A stretch of DNA of 64,000 bases from a bacterium (GTDB lineage Bacteria; Hydrothermota; Tepidihabitantia; Tepidihabitantales; Tepidihabitantaceae): positions 255,736-319,735 of the forward strand of contig DATJQV010000081.1 in assembly GCA_035505375.1 (NCBI GenBank), in the 5' to 3' direction. This document shows positions 7,839-15,938 of this stretch, in pieces; position 1 is the stretch's first letter; each line of letters begins with the position of its first letter. A model generated the notes under the pieces. The model was not told the DNA's origin. It was given only the letters and a program-made list of their open reading frames with translations, and made no database searches. The position numbers were made by a program, and so were the translations under genes.

Positions 7839-8396
7839 TGTTACTCCTTTCTAACAAACCGGACAGGATAGAGGGATTCCGGCCACTGTCAAATCGCTGC
7901 GGACGAGCCAAGTCGAGACAGATCGATCACGAGCCGACCGGACCAAGCAAACTGCCCCCAGCGGCCGCGCCCGGCCGAGTGCGAGCTGGTGCAGGGACCC
8001 CGCGTAGGGGGGCGTTCGATCGTTCTGCATGCGCGCAGTAGCACACAGCATGTTCTTCGAGTTGTCAGGCAGAGGCATAACGATGCCGAGACCGAGTCAG
8101 TTCCGGGATGAGGCACTCGGTTGGAATCCAAGGCCCGCAATGGCGGCTACGCGATTGCTGCACGACGCGCATTCTAGTTCTGGCCCAAGTGTAACCTTCT
8201 AGAATTGCCGGTCGGCTTCTTTCGTGTTACGCAATAACGACCGGAGTGGGTACTCGCCATCAAGCCCGCAGCCATCACCGCGCAGCTAGTATCTATAAAT
8301 TACTAGACCCTATCTATAACAACCCTTTGCTGCTGCCACTATTGACGGGCCAGCTTGAGATTCTGCTGCTGGTTTGGTGGTTGGCGTGACTTACTC
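7839..8396. other. Intergenic region between duplicated lipoprotein genes
   Basis: No gene is supported here. The left part holds the promoter of the 7308-7838 lipoprotein gene. The right part (about 8220-8330) resembles the stretch at 7140-7230 downstream of the other copy: both carry TTTCGNGTTNCGCANTAAC followed some 70 bases later by an ATAAATNACTAGAC motif. This shows the duplication covered the gene plus its 3' flank. The middle (about 7900-8210) holds nothing I recognise. Confidence 0.55.
7865..7892 (-). promoter_or_regulatory. Predicted promoter of lipoprotein gene 7308-7838
   Basis: On the reverse strand, TTGACA (7887-7892) and TATCCT (7865-7870) are separated by 16 bp. The position is about 27 bp before the start codon, and the same box pair recurs before the paralogous gene. 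Confidence 0.6.
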
Positions 8397-8939
8397 CTAG
8401 TTGCCAAGGGAACCCAAAGGTTGCAGATCATTCTGGTGCTGAGCTACCAGCTGCTTGTTTGACTCGGGTATCTGCGCACAAACGGTCTTGAAGAACTCGA
8501 AGTTCTTGAGAGTGTGCCTGCCGCGCTCCGTGGTGTCCTGCTTCAACCCTTCTATGAATTGGGGCGATTGTCGACCAACAAAGACCGCAGCCGTTGCCGC
8601 GAATACCTTGTAGAGCGTCGGGCGGACCTTAGTCCAACCTCCGTATGGCCTGAGCGAGTCGTTGATGCCAGGCACGTTCATGCTCTCTACCATCCTGCTC
8701 AGGGTGCCGAGCTGGTCATCGACTTCCTTGGTATTAGGGTTCGACCACTTCGCGGCCTTCAGGGCCCCGCTGAATGCCGGCAAGGCCTTGATGAACTGCG
8801 CCAACTCGTCCGGAGTCAGAGTTTCCAGCGCTTCCTTCGGCCATTTCGTATTTGTCGTCGACGTCTGCACACGCGCGTGGCCGGCGCAGGACAAGCTGGC
8901 AAGGGCCACAATCACCGTGACTAACGCTACCGTTCTCAT
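8397..8939 (-). CDS. Predicted lipoprotein, tandem paralogue 2
   Basis: A 180-residue paralogue of the 7308-7838 product. The signal peptide ends in ASLSC (Cys18), a lipobox variant. Conserved blocks shared with its neighbour include AQFIKALPAFSGALKAAKW (against AQFIKILPTFSAAAKAAAW), ESMNVPGINDSLRPYG and a C-terminal VCAQIPESNKQLVAQHQNDL. No known domain is recognised. Its own promoter (8966-8994, reverse) and ribosome site (CAGGAGACAC) suggest independent transcription rather than an operon with the copy downstream. Confidence 0.72.
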   Translation of the reverse strand: MRTVALVTVIVALASLSCAGHARVQTSTTNTKWPKEALETLTPDELAQFIKALPAFSGALKAAKWSNPNTKEVDDQLGTLSRMVESMNVPGINDSLRPYGGWTKVRPTLYKVFAATAAVFVGRQSPQFIEGLKQDTTERGRHTLKNFEFFKTVCAQIPESNKQLVAQHQNDLQPLGSLGN

Positions 8940-8965
8940 TCGTGTCTCCTGTCGTCTAGATGGAT

Positions 8966-8994
8966 AGGATAGGTGGCTTTTCCGAGATTGTCAA
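8966..8994 (-). promoter_or_regulatory. Predicted promoter of lipoprotein gene 8397-8939
   Basis: On the reverse strand, TTGACA (8989-8994) and TATCCT (8966-8971) are separated by 17 bp. Sequence and distance match the promoter of the duplicate gene. Confidence 0.62.
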
Positions 8995-9032
8995 GTCATT
9001 GCATCCAAGGCAGCGACCGGACGTGTCTGGTC

Positions 9033-9875
9033 TCAGTTGTGCAGGACGAAGAAGGTCTGTCCACCGTGAACCGATAGCGGTTCAGCGGTACTGCGGCCGT
9101 AACCCACAATGGCATACTCGGTCGGCGAGCCCCGCTCCTCAGGCGGTGACCAACCCAGGACAATAATGGTACCCGGCACGCCGCCGGGCGCGGCCATTCC
9201 GACGTACGGGCAACCGGAGTCGGTGCGTGAGACTGCCGCACCCAACCCGGCTTCGGTCAGGCTTTCGGGCCAGTAGAAGAAGTCTTTGCCTTTGCGATAG
9301 CGCTCGTGGGTGTAGGGGTTGAACGGAATGCCGCTGAGAAGCCCGCTGCGGGCCTTGAAGTGCAGTACCATCCCGTCCTCGTCCTCCTTTTCCCATGAGA
9401 TGCCCGACTTCGGATAGCCCCCGTCATTCTTGGCGGCGTAGTCTTCCAGCGCGGCCCGATAGGACTGCATGTTCTGTTCCAGCACGGCAATCCGGCGAAG
9501 CCCACGCTGCCAGGCTAATAGGGGCGGCAGCATCACGAACGTGAGTATCAGCGTCCCGATCGCGCCGGTTACCAGTCCGGTGTAGGCCCTTCCACGGCCG
9601 GGCATGCGCAACCTGAGCGCAAGAGTGGACATGATAATCGCAGGTATCCCGGCTACGAATGTCGCCGGCGTGAGAGATAATAGACCGAGGACAAGGCCGA
9701 TGGTGCTGGGAGTCTTGGTCTGTGGCCTGGGCTGAATGGGCGCAGGCCGGGCGCGCCGGAGGACCTGCCGCTCGTACCTGAAACGGCTCCTGCGTAAATC
9801 GGACAGAGCGGCCCCGCACGTACGGCAGAACCGCGCCATGCGGGGATTGGGCGAGCCACACGCGGGACAAACCAT
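9033..9875 (-). CDS. Zinc-ribbon membrane protein with pseudopilin-like C-terminus
   Basis: A 280-residue protein. It opens with a zinc ribbon (CPACGSPN then FCRTCG; Cys3, Cys6, Cys17, Cys20), then a Pro-rich linker and two hydrophobic segments (about 58-85 and 97-122) of the DUF4190 type, in which a GLVLGLLSL-like stretch is typical. The C-terminal half after residue 130 (EQNMQSYRAALEDYAAKNDGGYP) resembles the periplasmic part of type II/IV pseudopilin-like proteins, which often carry such an ALEDYAxxNxGxYP element. The substrate and role are unknown. It stands alone, with a GAAGGGCG ribosome site before ATG 9875. Confidence 0.65.
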   Translation of the reverse strand: MVCPACGSPNPRMARFCRTCGAALSDLRRSRFRYERQVLRRARPAPIQPRPQTKTPSTIGLVLGLLSLTPATFVAGIPAIIMSTLALRLRMPGRGRAYTGLVTGAIGTLILTFVMLPPLLAWQRGLRRIAVLEQNMQSYRAALEDYAAKNDGGYPKSGISWEKEDEDGMVLHFKARSGLLSGIPFNPYTHERYRKGKDFFYWPESLTEAGLGAAVSRTDSGCPYVGMAAPGGVPGTIIVLGWSPPEERGSPTEYAIVGYGRSTAEPLSVHGGQTFFVLHN

Positions 9876-9988
9876 CCTGGTCGCCCTTCTAGTGCGCCTG
9901 GATTGGAACTTGATACGACCGGATCATACGTAGTCCACCGACAGCTCTATTAGAACACGAATCCGGCACTGGGTCAAGCACGGAAACG

Positions 9989-10015
9989 GTGCGGCCCACG
10001 TTACGCGGACCGCAC
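9989..10015 (-). terminator. Hairpin downstream of small heat-shock gene
   Basis: Twelve-pair stem with a TAA loop (GTGCGGTCCGCG against CGTGGGCCGCAC, read in reverse, with two G-T pairs), 18 bp after the stop codon. Only a short T-rich stretch follows, so it is a probable rather than a certain intrinsic terminator. Confidence 0.55.
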
Positions 10016-10032
10016 CCTCGACTAAGTCGTTA

Positions 10033-10482
10033 TCAGTCCTTGCTTTCGACTGTGATTTCGCGCGTCTTGACCCTCTCCGCTTTGGGCAGGTTGAGTTCTA
10101 GGACGCCGGACTTGTAGCTGGCCGCGGCCTTGTCGCCCTGCACGCTTACCGGCAGCACGATCGTACGCTGGAATGAGCCGTATGCACGCTCAATGCGGTG
10201 GAACGTACGGTCTTTCTGCTCAGCCTCATACTTCCGCTCGCCGCTGATCGTCACCGTATCTTCCGCGACCCTCACCTTGATGTCTTCCCGTTTCATGCCG
10301 GGAAGCTCGGCGCGGACGATCACGGCTTCGCTTGTTTCCTCGACGTCCACGGCGGGCGCCCACAGCGCCTGCTCGCGTTCACGAGGATAGCGGCCCAGCA
10401 TCGAGTCGAATAATCGTTCCATATCTTCCCGCATCGTGCTGACTTCACGAAGGGGATCCCACGTCGTTATGTTTCTAGCCAT
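10033..10482 (-). CDS. Small heat-shock protein, Hsp20 family
   Basis: A 149-residue alpha-crystallin-type chaperone. The N-terminal arm contains WDPLREVSTMREDMERLFD, the crystallin domain runs from about residue 45 to 140 (VRAELPGMKREDIKVRVAED), and the terminal signature GVLELNLPKAE is intact, followed by a short tail with a KTREITVE segment. Such proteins hold unfolding proteins in a refoldable state without ATP. It is monocistronic, has the strong ribosome site AGGAGGTAAAT before ATG, and ends at a hairpin. No CIRCE or other heat-shock operator was seen upstream. Confidence 0.95.
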   Translation of the reverse strand: MARNITTWDPLREVSTMREDMERLFDSMLGRYPREREQALWAPAVDVEETSEAVIVRAELPGMKREDIKVRVAEDTVTISGERKYEAEQKDRTFHRIERAYGSFQRTIVLPVSVQGDKAAASYKSGVLELNLPKAERVKTREITVESKD

Positions 10483-10753
10483 ATTTACCTCCTAAGCGCT
10501 AGCTATGATTTGCTGTATTAGACGCCGTGAACCGACGGACGTTTCAGGTCCTGACGGATGCCAACGACTTGACTTGGCCTTCTTCACCACATATGCTCAG
10601 ACACCTTGGACAGACTGCGACCACGCACATCCACACCGAAGGCGCTGAGCACGAAGCGGCCATTGCCGGCCCTATCCTTTCTGGCAGCGACTCCGCACCC
10701 CGCACTTCGTCACCTGATTCCCCGAACTCTTGAGTCATTACGGTGAGGTGTCG

Positions 10754-11326
10754 ATGCGCTTGATTACTACCCTGTCGCCGTTCGCGCTTCTGCTCGCTGG
10801 CTTTGTCGTCTGCTTCTTCGGGTACCGGCTGCTGCGACTCACGCTCGCGCTGGCCGGGTTCGGGGTCGGACTCGTGCTCGGTCTGTCAGTCGCCAGGCTC
10901 ATGCCCCACACGAGCCACGTCTTTGCCGTCGTTGTCGGCGTGGTGTGCGGGGTACTTTTCGCAGTCCTGGCGACTGCGGTCTACAAGTTCGGCGTATTCC
11001 TGCTCGGCGCAGGCGCGGGAGCGCTGCTCGCGGGTGTAATTATCACCGCAGCCGGTTGGCACCACCCGATGCTCATACGCGTGATCGCCGCGATGGTCGG
11101 TGGCATCCTGACCCTCCTGCTTGAACGGCCGCTGGTTTCCATCCTCTCGGCTCTTGTCGGCAGCTGGGGCATCGTTTTCGGGGCGGCCGAGCTGCTCAAG
11201 TTTCACCACCGCACCGCCGGAGCCGGAAGGCCGTCGGCACTCTACGGCCTGATGATTGTCTGCTGGCTGGTGCTCGCGGTGATCGGGGCCGGAGCACAAC
11301 TGCGGTCGGACGGAAAGCACCGATGA
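10754..11326 (+). CDS. DUF4203/TMEM198-like multipass membrane protein
   Basis: A 190-residue integral membrane protein with about seven hydrophobic segments rich in Gly and Ala. I start it at ATG 10754 (GAGGTG ribosome site) rather than at the upstream ATG. The opening FALLLAGFVVCFFGYRLLRL and the pattern of GFGVGLVLGLSVARL with later ERPLVSILSALVGSWG fit the DUF4203 family of unknown function, related to eukaryotic TM7S3/TMEM198. No partner is implied by context; the next gene has its own promoter. Confidence 0.65.
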   Translation: MRLITTLSPFALLLAGFVVCFFGYRLLRLTLALAGFGVGLVLGLSVARLMPHTSHVFAVVVGVVCGVLFAVLATAVYKFGVFLLGAGAGALLAGVIITAAGWHHPMLIRVIAAMVGGILTLLLERPLVSILSALVGSWGIVFGAAELLKFHHRTAGAGRPSALYGLMIVCWLVLAVIGAGAQLRSDGKHR

Positions 11327-11357
11327 CTCTGCTCCGGGCCGCGCCAGCGCGCCCGGT

Positions 11358-11386
11358 TTGACACCAGCCCCCGCGCAATTGATAAT
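11358..11386 (+). promoter_or_regulatory. Predicted promoter of envelope-lipoprotein operon
   Basis: TTGACA at 11358-11363 and GATAAT at 11381-11386 with a 17-bp spacer, 34 bp before the start codon of the first lipoprotein gene. Confidence 0.65.
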
Positions 11387-11420
11387 CTCTGGTCCAATCT
11401 CACCGAAGGGAGCATGTCCG

Positions 11421-12005
11421 ATGACTGGAAGATCAATGAACCTCGGCGCGCTGTTGCTGCTTGCCGCGGCGGCTGCCGGCTGCAGCTCCGCGACGATACA
11501 GCAGATGCAGCAAGCCAACCAATCCTACAGCATTGCGCCCGATTTCAAGCTCGACCGCACATGGCGCATAGCCGTCCTGCCTCCGCACAACGGCGACGAA
11601 GAGCTGTCCAGCCTCTACGACCGCGCCGGGCTCCTCATGATGAAACCCGGCTGCTTCGTTCTCATCGATCGCACCGAGGTCATGCGGATTCTGCAGGAAC
11701 AGTGGTCCGGCGGCCCCCGCATCCTGGAACCACGTGACGTGCGTCGTCTTGGCCAATCGATGGGCGCCGAGGCAGTTGTGACGGTCGACGTAACCAGGCT
11801 CGAACACAACGACTTCTTCAAAGACAACCCAGAACAGCGCGAGGCCAAGCTCTTCGTGAAAATCATATCGGTCAGGAATGCCGAAGTGCTTTACTATGCG
11901 GAGGGCCAGGGATCGAGCTTTGACGGGCCGGACGCAGCGCTCTCCGGCGCTCTCGACATGGCACTTGCGCCGCTCATCCAGAACGGAAAGGGTCAGTCCC
12001 GCTAA
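11421..12005 (+). CDS. CsgG/LpoB-like envelope lipoprotein
   Basis: A 194-residue lipoprotein. I start it at ATG 11421, after GGGAG, because the lipobox LLLAAAAAGC follows (Cys about residue 21); the longer frame begins inside the promoter. The fold features match the CsgG/LpoB/GNA1162 group: a first strand WRIAVLPPHNG, the segment FVLIDRTEVMRILQEQ, then SMGAEAVVTVDVTRLE and a last strand region with RNAEVLYYAEG. Proteins of this class are periplasmic lipoproteins that bind partners or assemble secretion or peptidoglycan complexes. It starts a three-gene plus-strand operon of similar proteins (3 bp to the next gene). Confidence 0.68.
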   Translation: MTGRSMNLGALLLLAAAAAGCSSATIQQMQQANQSYSIAPDFKLDRTWRIAVLPPHNGDEELSSLYDRAGLLMMKPGCFVLIDRTEVMRILQEQWSGGPRILEPRDVRRLGQSMGAEAVVTVDVTRLEHNDFFKDNPEQREAKLFVKIISVRNAEVLYYAEGQGSSFDGPDAALSGALDMALAPLIQNGKGQSR

Positions 12006-12008
12006 GAC

Positions 12009-12986
12009 ATGAACCCCGAACACCTCTTCCCGCGCCGACGATTCCTGCTTCCCTGCCTGGCACTGCTGGTTCTGGCCAGCCCTGCAACGAGAGCTGCCAG
12101 CGTCCCGCCCGGAGCTATCGCCACCGCAGCGACTCCCGCAGCCAAGGCCAGGTTCGAAGCGCCCACGCCGGTCGGCCAGGTCTCCGTTCCGGGAGAAGTG
12201 GAGGAACTTGTACCGGGCGGCGCCGTCGACTGGTCCGGCATGACTGTCCGTGCCCGGGGAGCCGGCGTACTCGACCCGGGCAACCCCGACCGAAACCAGG
12301 CGTGGCAGACGGCCGAGCAAGCCGCAGTCACCGTCGCTCAACGCAACCTGCTCGAGATTGTCAAAGGCCTCCGGGTTGACTCCGACAACCGGCTCCAGGA
12401 TCTCATGGCCGAACACGACACCGTGTCCTGGCTCGTTGGAGCCATCGTCAAGGGTGCACGCCCGGGCGGCCCGGCCACCTACGATTCCACGGGCGGGACC
12501 GTCGAAGTCGAGCTTGAGTGCGACCTGTATGGCGCGGTCGGCATTGAGAACGCACTCACCTCATTGCCCGCGGCGGACACGCCGGCAGGCGCAGCCGACA
12601 CCGGAGAAGTCTCCGACTCGTCGCAAGATTTCCTGCGTCGATATTCCGGCCTGGTCCTCGACGGTGCAAACACCGCCCTCAAGCCGTCGCTCTCCCCCAA
12701 GATATACGACGAGAGCGGAAACCTGCTGCTCGACCTGCGCGACTGCCTGACAAACCCGGATGTGTCCGGAAACTACGTGGTGCAGTATGTCGCCAAGCTT
12801 GAGCAGGTTCTTTCCAGACCCGACTTCGCCCGCCCACCGCTGGTGCTCAAGGTCAAAGGAGTACGCGGCAAGCTCGGCACGGACATCGTCCTCGGCAAGA
12901 CGGACGCGGACAAGGTGATGTCGTTTAAGAACGCCATCCAGTTCCTGGTCGGCACGGGCCGCGTTCTCGTCAGGCTGGCAATGTAG
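12009..12986 (+). CDS. LPP20-like secreted protein
   Basis: A 325-residue exported protein with a signal peptide (about residues 10-30) but no clear lipobox. Residues near 98-125 (AWQTAEQAAVTVAQRNLLEI followed by VKGLRVDSD) match the LPP20 pattern in which a 'A...A...A..NLLE.I.G..ID' helix is conserved. A later part (about 215-300) has KPSLSPKIYDESGNLLLD. LPP20 proteins are envelope proteins of unclear activity that commonly sit next to CsgG-like genes. The ATG is 3 bp after the previous stop, so co-translation is likely. Confidence 0.62.
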   Translation: MNPEHLFPRRRFLLPCLALLVLASPATRAASVPPGAIATAATPAAKARFEAPTPVGQVSVPGEVEELVPGGAVDWSGMTVRARGAGVLDPGNPDRNQAWQTAEQAAVTVAQRNLLEIVKGLRVDSDNRLQDLMAEHDTVSWLVGAIVKGARPGGPATYDSTGGTVEVELECDLYGAVGIENALTSLPAADTPAGAADTGEVSDSSQDFLRRYSGLVLDGANTALKPSLSPKIYDESGNLLLDLRDCLTNPDVSGNYVVQYVAKLEQVLSRPDFARPPLVLKVKGVRGKLGTDIVLGKTDADKVMSFKNAIQFLVGTGRVLVRLAM

Positions 12987-13043
12987 CAGGGCTCCATGAC
13001 GCGCAAGACGCATAGTGAAGGACGCAGGAATACTGGAGTCCGA

Positions 13044-13991
13044 ATGCGAGCCGGCGCTGTCGGCGTACTATGTGCCGTCTGCTGCGTCGTTCTTGTCTCC
13101 GCCTGCATGGCCCCGCCCGCGTCCCAGAGCCCGGCGCGGACTCAGCCCGTTCCCCCGACCATGACCGGACCGCAGACGTCCCCCGGCGCGCCGGAAACCG
13201 AGCAACTCCCCGTTGGTCTCAGCCGACCGACCATCGTAGTCCTGGTCAGGGACATCCCCAAGGAAGGCATCGTTGCCGTCACCGACGAGATGCTCCGGCC
13301 CGGGGTGACCGAGGCGCTGACCTCACAAGCATTCCACTCCCGCGGCTTCCCGGTTGTGGACGAGGCCACAGTGATGCAGGCGCTGAACAAAGACGAACTG
13401 CTCCGAATCCTCCAAGGCGACGACCCGGCCGCGAGCAAGGTCGGGCGTCGCTCCGGTGCGGAGGTAGTTGTAGCCGGTACGGTGCAGCAGTCGAGCGAAC
13501 ACCGGACCGCGGGCAGCAAACCGACCGATGTCTTCAGAATCGAGCTTTCGGCCCGGGCGGTAGACGCCGCGACCACCAGAGTTCTGGGTTCGAGCGAGAT
13601 GCTTGTCGAGTCCCCGTCTGGTGCGGATTCCGTGCGTAAGCGCGCCGCCGACTCAGCCGCGGCCGAACTGGCGGCGAGAATACTCGACAACTGGAAGGCC
13701 CCGTCAACTATCACCGAGATTCACGCCGACAACGCCGACTACCAGCGCGTCGAGCTGTTCAAGTCGATCATACGGAGCGAGGCCCCCGGAATCGACTCGG
13801 TGGTGACCAGCTCACTCGACGGACAATCGGCGGTGGTCGAGGTGATATCGGAAGAGTCATCGCAGCAGCTGCTTGCCCGGATTGACCGATGCACAACCTC
13901 GATACCATTCACGGTCAAGAGCATTTCGGGCAACCGGATTGACATTCGGTTCCTGGACGCACCGGAAAAGTGCGAGCCGGACCTGAAGTGA
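13044..13991 (+). CDS. CsgG-like lipoprotein
   Basis: A 315-residue lipoprotein. The frame is open from 12996, but the ATG at 13044 directly precedes a lipoprotein signal with VLVSAC, so I prefer it. After a Pro-rich linker comes a TPB/CsgG-like domain: a strand with IVVLVRDIPKEG, then FPVVDEATVMQALN and GAEVVVAGTVQQSS, the same series of elements as in the 11421-12005 product. The C-terminal 90 residues form a separate small domain. It is the third gene of the operon and ends before a convergent signal peptidase gene. Function unknown; a role in envelope stress or assembly is inference. Confidence 0.62.
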   Translation: MRAGAVGVLCAVCCVVLVSACMAPPASQSPARTQPVPPTMTGPQTSPGAPETEQLPVGLSRPTIVVLVRDIPKEGIVAVTDEMLRPGVTEALTSQAFHSRGFPVVDEATVMQALNKDELLRILQGDDPAASKVGRRSGAEVVVAGTVQQSSEHRTAGSKPTDVFRIELSARAVDAATTRVLGSSEMLVESPSGADSVRKRAADSAAAELAARILDNWKAPSTITEIHADNADYQRVELFKSIIRSEAPGIDSVVTSSLDGQSAVVEVISEESSQQLLARIDRCTTSIPFTVKSISGNRIDIRFLDAPEKCEPDLK

Positions 13992-14129
13992 GATGGTCAA
14001 ACTGCAAGCATGAAAGGCAGAGTCCCAGGGACAAAGCCAGACGGACAGGTCAGTAAATCACCACGTCTGACCCAGGACTTTGGACTTACGGCTTGATACG
14101 TCCATGGTCCTTACAACTTCGACCTTCTC

Positions 14130-14945
14130 TTACCTGACGATTCGGCCGATGCGGCTGAACCGGATGGCCCACGGCGAGAGAATTACGCGGGCGATGTTCG
14201 GTGCCGCGTCGGACGAAAAGTAGATTACCAGCGGCTTGCCGCGCAGGTAGCGAAGGTCGAGCGGACCCCAGAACCGGGCGTCCTCGGAATTGTCGCGATT
14301 GTCACCCATAGCAAAGACGTGCCCGGCCGGCACTACCACCGGCCCGAACTGGTCTCGCACGTAGGCGGAATAGTCGGACTCGTAGAACCCCCGTTCCTCC
14401 CAGGCTCTTTGGAAATCGGCTTGCGGCGGTGTGGGTTCGAAACCGGGCAGCGTCCGAGAGTCCGTGTGCACTGCGTACGGCTCGGCCTGCAGCCTGCCGT
14501 TCACGTATAGCTCCTTGTTCCGGTACTCGACCGTGTCGCCGGCGACGGCGATGCAGCGCTTGATGAAATTGCGGGGCACGTACCATGTGAAAAAGTGAGC
14601 CCGACTGTCCCAGAAGAGCGGCAGCAGCGGCAGCCAGCGGGGAAACAGCCTTGCGTAGCGCTCCGGCGGCTGCGGGTCGTCGGTGTCGACCGGGAAACGG
14701 AACACGATGATGTCCCCCCGCTTCGGACTCGAAACCGGGATAATGGTCTTGTCGGTGAACGGCAGCTTCACCCCGTAGACGAACTTGTTCACGAGCATGA
14801 AGTCGCCGATGAGAATGGTGTTGAGCATCGAGCCGGTCGGCACCATGAACGCCTCGACCACGAACGAGCGGATGAGCAGGACCGCGATGATCACCGGCGT
14901 CCACTCGCGGCCGAGATTACGCAGCCAGCCGAGCCCGCCCTTCAC
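14130..14945 (-). CDS. lepB: Signal peptidase I, copy 1
   Basis: A 271-residue type I signal peptidase that removes signal peptides from exported proteins. The N-terminal membrane anchor (about 16-32) is followed by box B with the catalytic serine (VPTGSMLNTILIGD, Ser39), the general-base lysine in NFIKRCIAVAGDTVEYR (Lys129), and the C-terminal box GDNRDNSEDARFWG. The start codon is GTG. It lies 150 bp downstream of a second, closely related copy on the same strand; the two differ most in the linker between boxes (about 85-125). Confidence 0.95.
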   Translation of the reverse strand: MKGGLGWLRNLGREWTPVIIAVLLIRSFVVEAFMVPTGSMLNTILIGDFMLVNKFVYGVKLPFTDKTIIPVSSPKRGDIIVFRFPVDTDDPQPPERYARLFPRWLPLLPLFWDSRAHFFTWYVPRNFIKRCIAVAGDTVEYRNKELYVNGRLQAEPYAVHTDSRTLPGFEPTPPQADFQRAWEERGFYESDYSAYVRDQFGPVVVPAGHVFAMGDNRDNSEDARFWGPLDLRYLRGKPLVIYFSSDAAPNIARVILSPWAIRFSRIGRIVR

Positions 14946-14999
14946 AGCTTAGCGCCTGGGTCAGTTGTCAGCACAGACGGTCAGTATAGGACAGGAGGG

Positions 15000-15041
15000 G
15001 TCAAAGTGCAAGGTGCAAGACACAAGATGCAAGATGGCAGA
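15000..15041. repeat. Heptamer array between the two lepB genes
   Basis: Six 7-bp units of consensus TGCAAGA (TGCAAGG, TGCAAGA, CACAAGA, TGCAAGA and two degenerate edges). Related in sequence to the array at 1930-1971, read on the other strand (CATCTTG). Confidence 0.85.
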
Positions 15042-15095
15042 CCGTCGTGGCAAGCACATTGAGACTTGCTTGCGTCGATTGCGCGCCTGAGGGCG

Positions 15096-15890
15096 TTAAC
15101 GAACGAGCCGGCCGATGCGGTTGAACCGGATGGCCCACGGCGAGAGCGCCATCTTTGGAATGTTTATGGGATACCCGGCCGCGGCCGTGGACATGTACAT
15201 GACCAGCGGCTTGCCCCGGATGTGGCGCAGATCGAGCGGGCCGAAGAACCGCGCGTCCTCCGAGTTGTCTCGATTGTCACCCATGACGAAGATACACCCC
15301 GATGGAACCACGATCGGGCCGAACTGGTCGCGGACATAGGCGGAAAGCTCGGTACGGAAGAAATCGTGCCGCTCCCATCGTCGCTGGTAATCGCTGAGCT
15401 TAGGCAGACCGGGGAATGTCCTTCCATCAACGTGCTGCACGTAGGGCTCGACCTGTTGCTTGCCGTTCACGTAGAGCTGTTTGTCCCGGTACTCGACCGT
15501 GTCGCCGGCTACCGCGACGCAGCGCTTAATCAGGGAGAGCGGCGTGTACCACTGGAAGAAACCTTTGGAGCTGTTCCAGAACAAAGGCAACAGCGGAAGC
15601 TGGGCGGGGAAGATGCGGCTCGCCCCCGGCGGCACGTCCGGGTCCAGCGGGAACCGAAAGATAACAATGTCCCCGCGCTTCGGGCTCGACACATGCACGA
15701 TCGTCCTGTCGGTGAAAGGCAGCCTCACTCCGTAGACGAACTTGTTCACGAGCATGAAGTCGCCGATGAGAATGGTGTTGAGCATCGAGCCGGTCGGCAC
15801 CATGAACGCCTCAACCAGGAAGGAACGGATGAGCAGGACAGCGATGATTACCGGGCCCCAGTCGCGGACGAGGTTACGAAGCCAGCGCAT
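15096..15890 (-). CDS. lepB: Signal peptidase I, copy 2
   Basis: A 264-residue signal peptidase I, tandem paralogue of the neighbouring copy. The catalytic serine is Ser35 (VPTGSMLNTI) and the lysine Lys122 (LIKRCVAVAGDTVEYR); GDNRDNSEDARFFG is present. Both active sites look intact, so both enzymes should work. The DNA around the serine box is almost identical in both copies, pointing to a recent duplication or gene conversion. A likely reason for two copies is the heavy load of secreted proteins seen in this window, but that is inference. Confidence 0.95.
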   Translation of the reverse strand: MRWLRNLVRDWGPVIIAVLLIRSFLVEAFMVPTGSMLNTILIGDFMLVNKFVYGVRLPFTDRTIVHVSSPKRGDIVIFRFPLDPDVPPGASRIFPAQLPLLPLFWNSSKGFFQWYTPLSLIKRCVAVAGDTVEYRDKQLYVNGKQQVEPYVQHVDGRTFPGLPKLSDYQRRWERHDFFRTELSAYVRDQFGPIVVPSGCIFVMGDNRDNSEDARFFGPLDLRHIRGKPLVMYMSTAAAGYPINIPKMALSPWAIRFNRIGRLVR

Positions 15891-15938
15891 AAGTTCTGTT
15901 TGACGCAGCTAGTAGAGCCGCGGTTGGCCGGCCATGGC

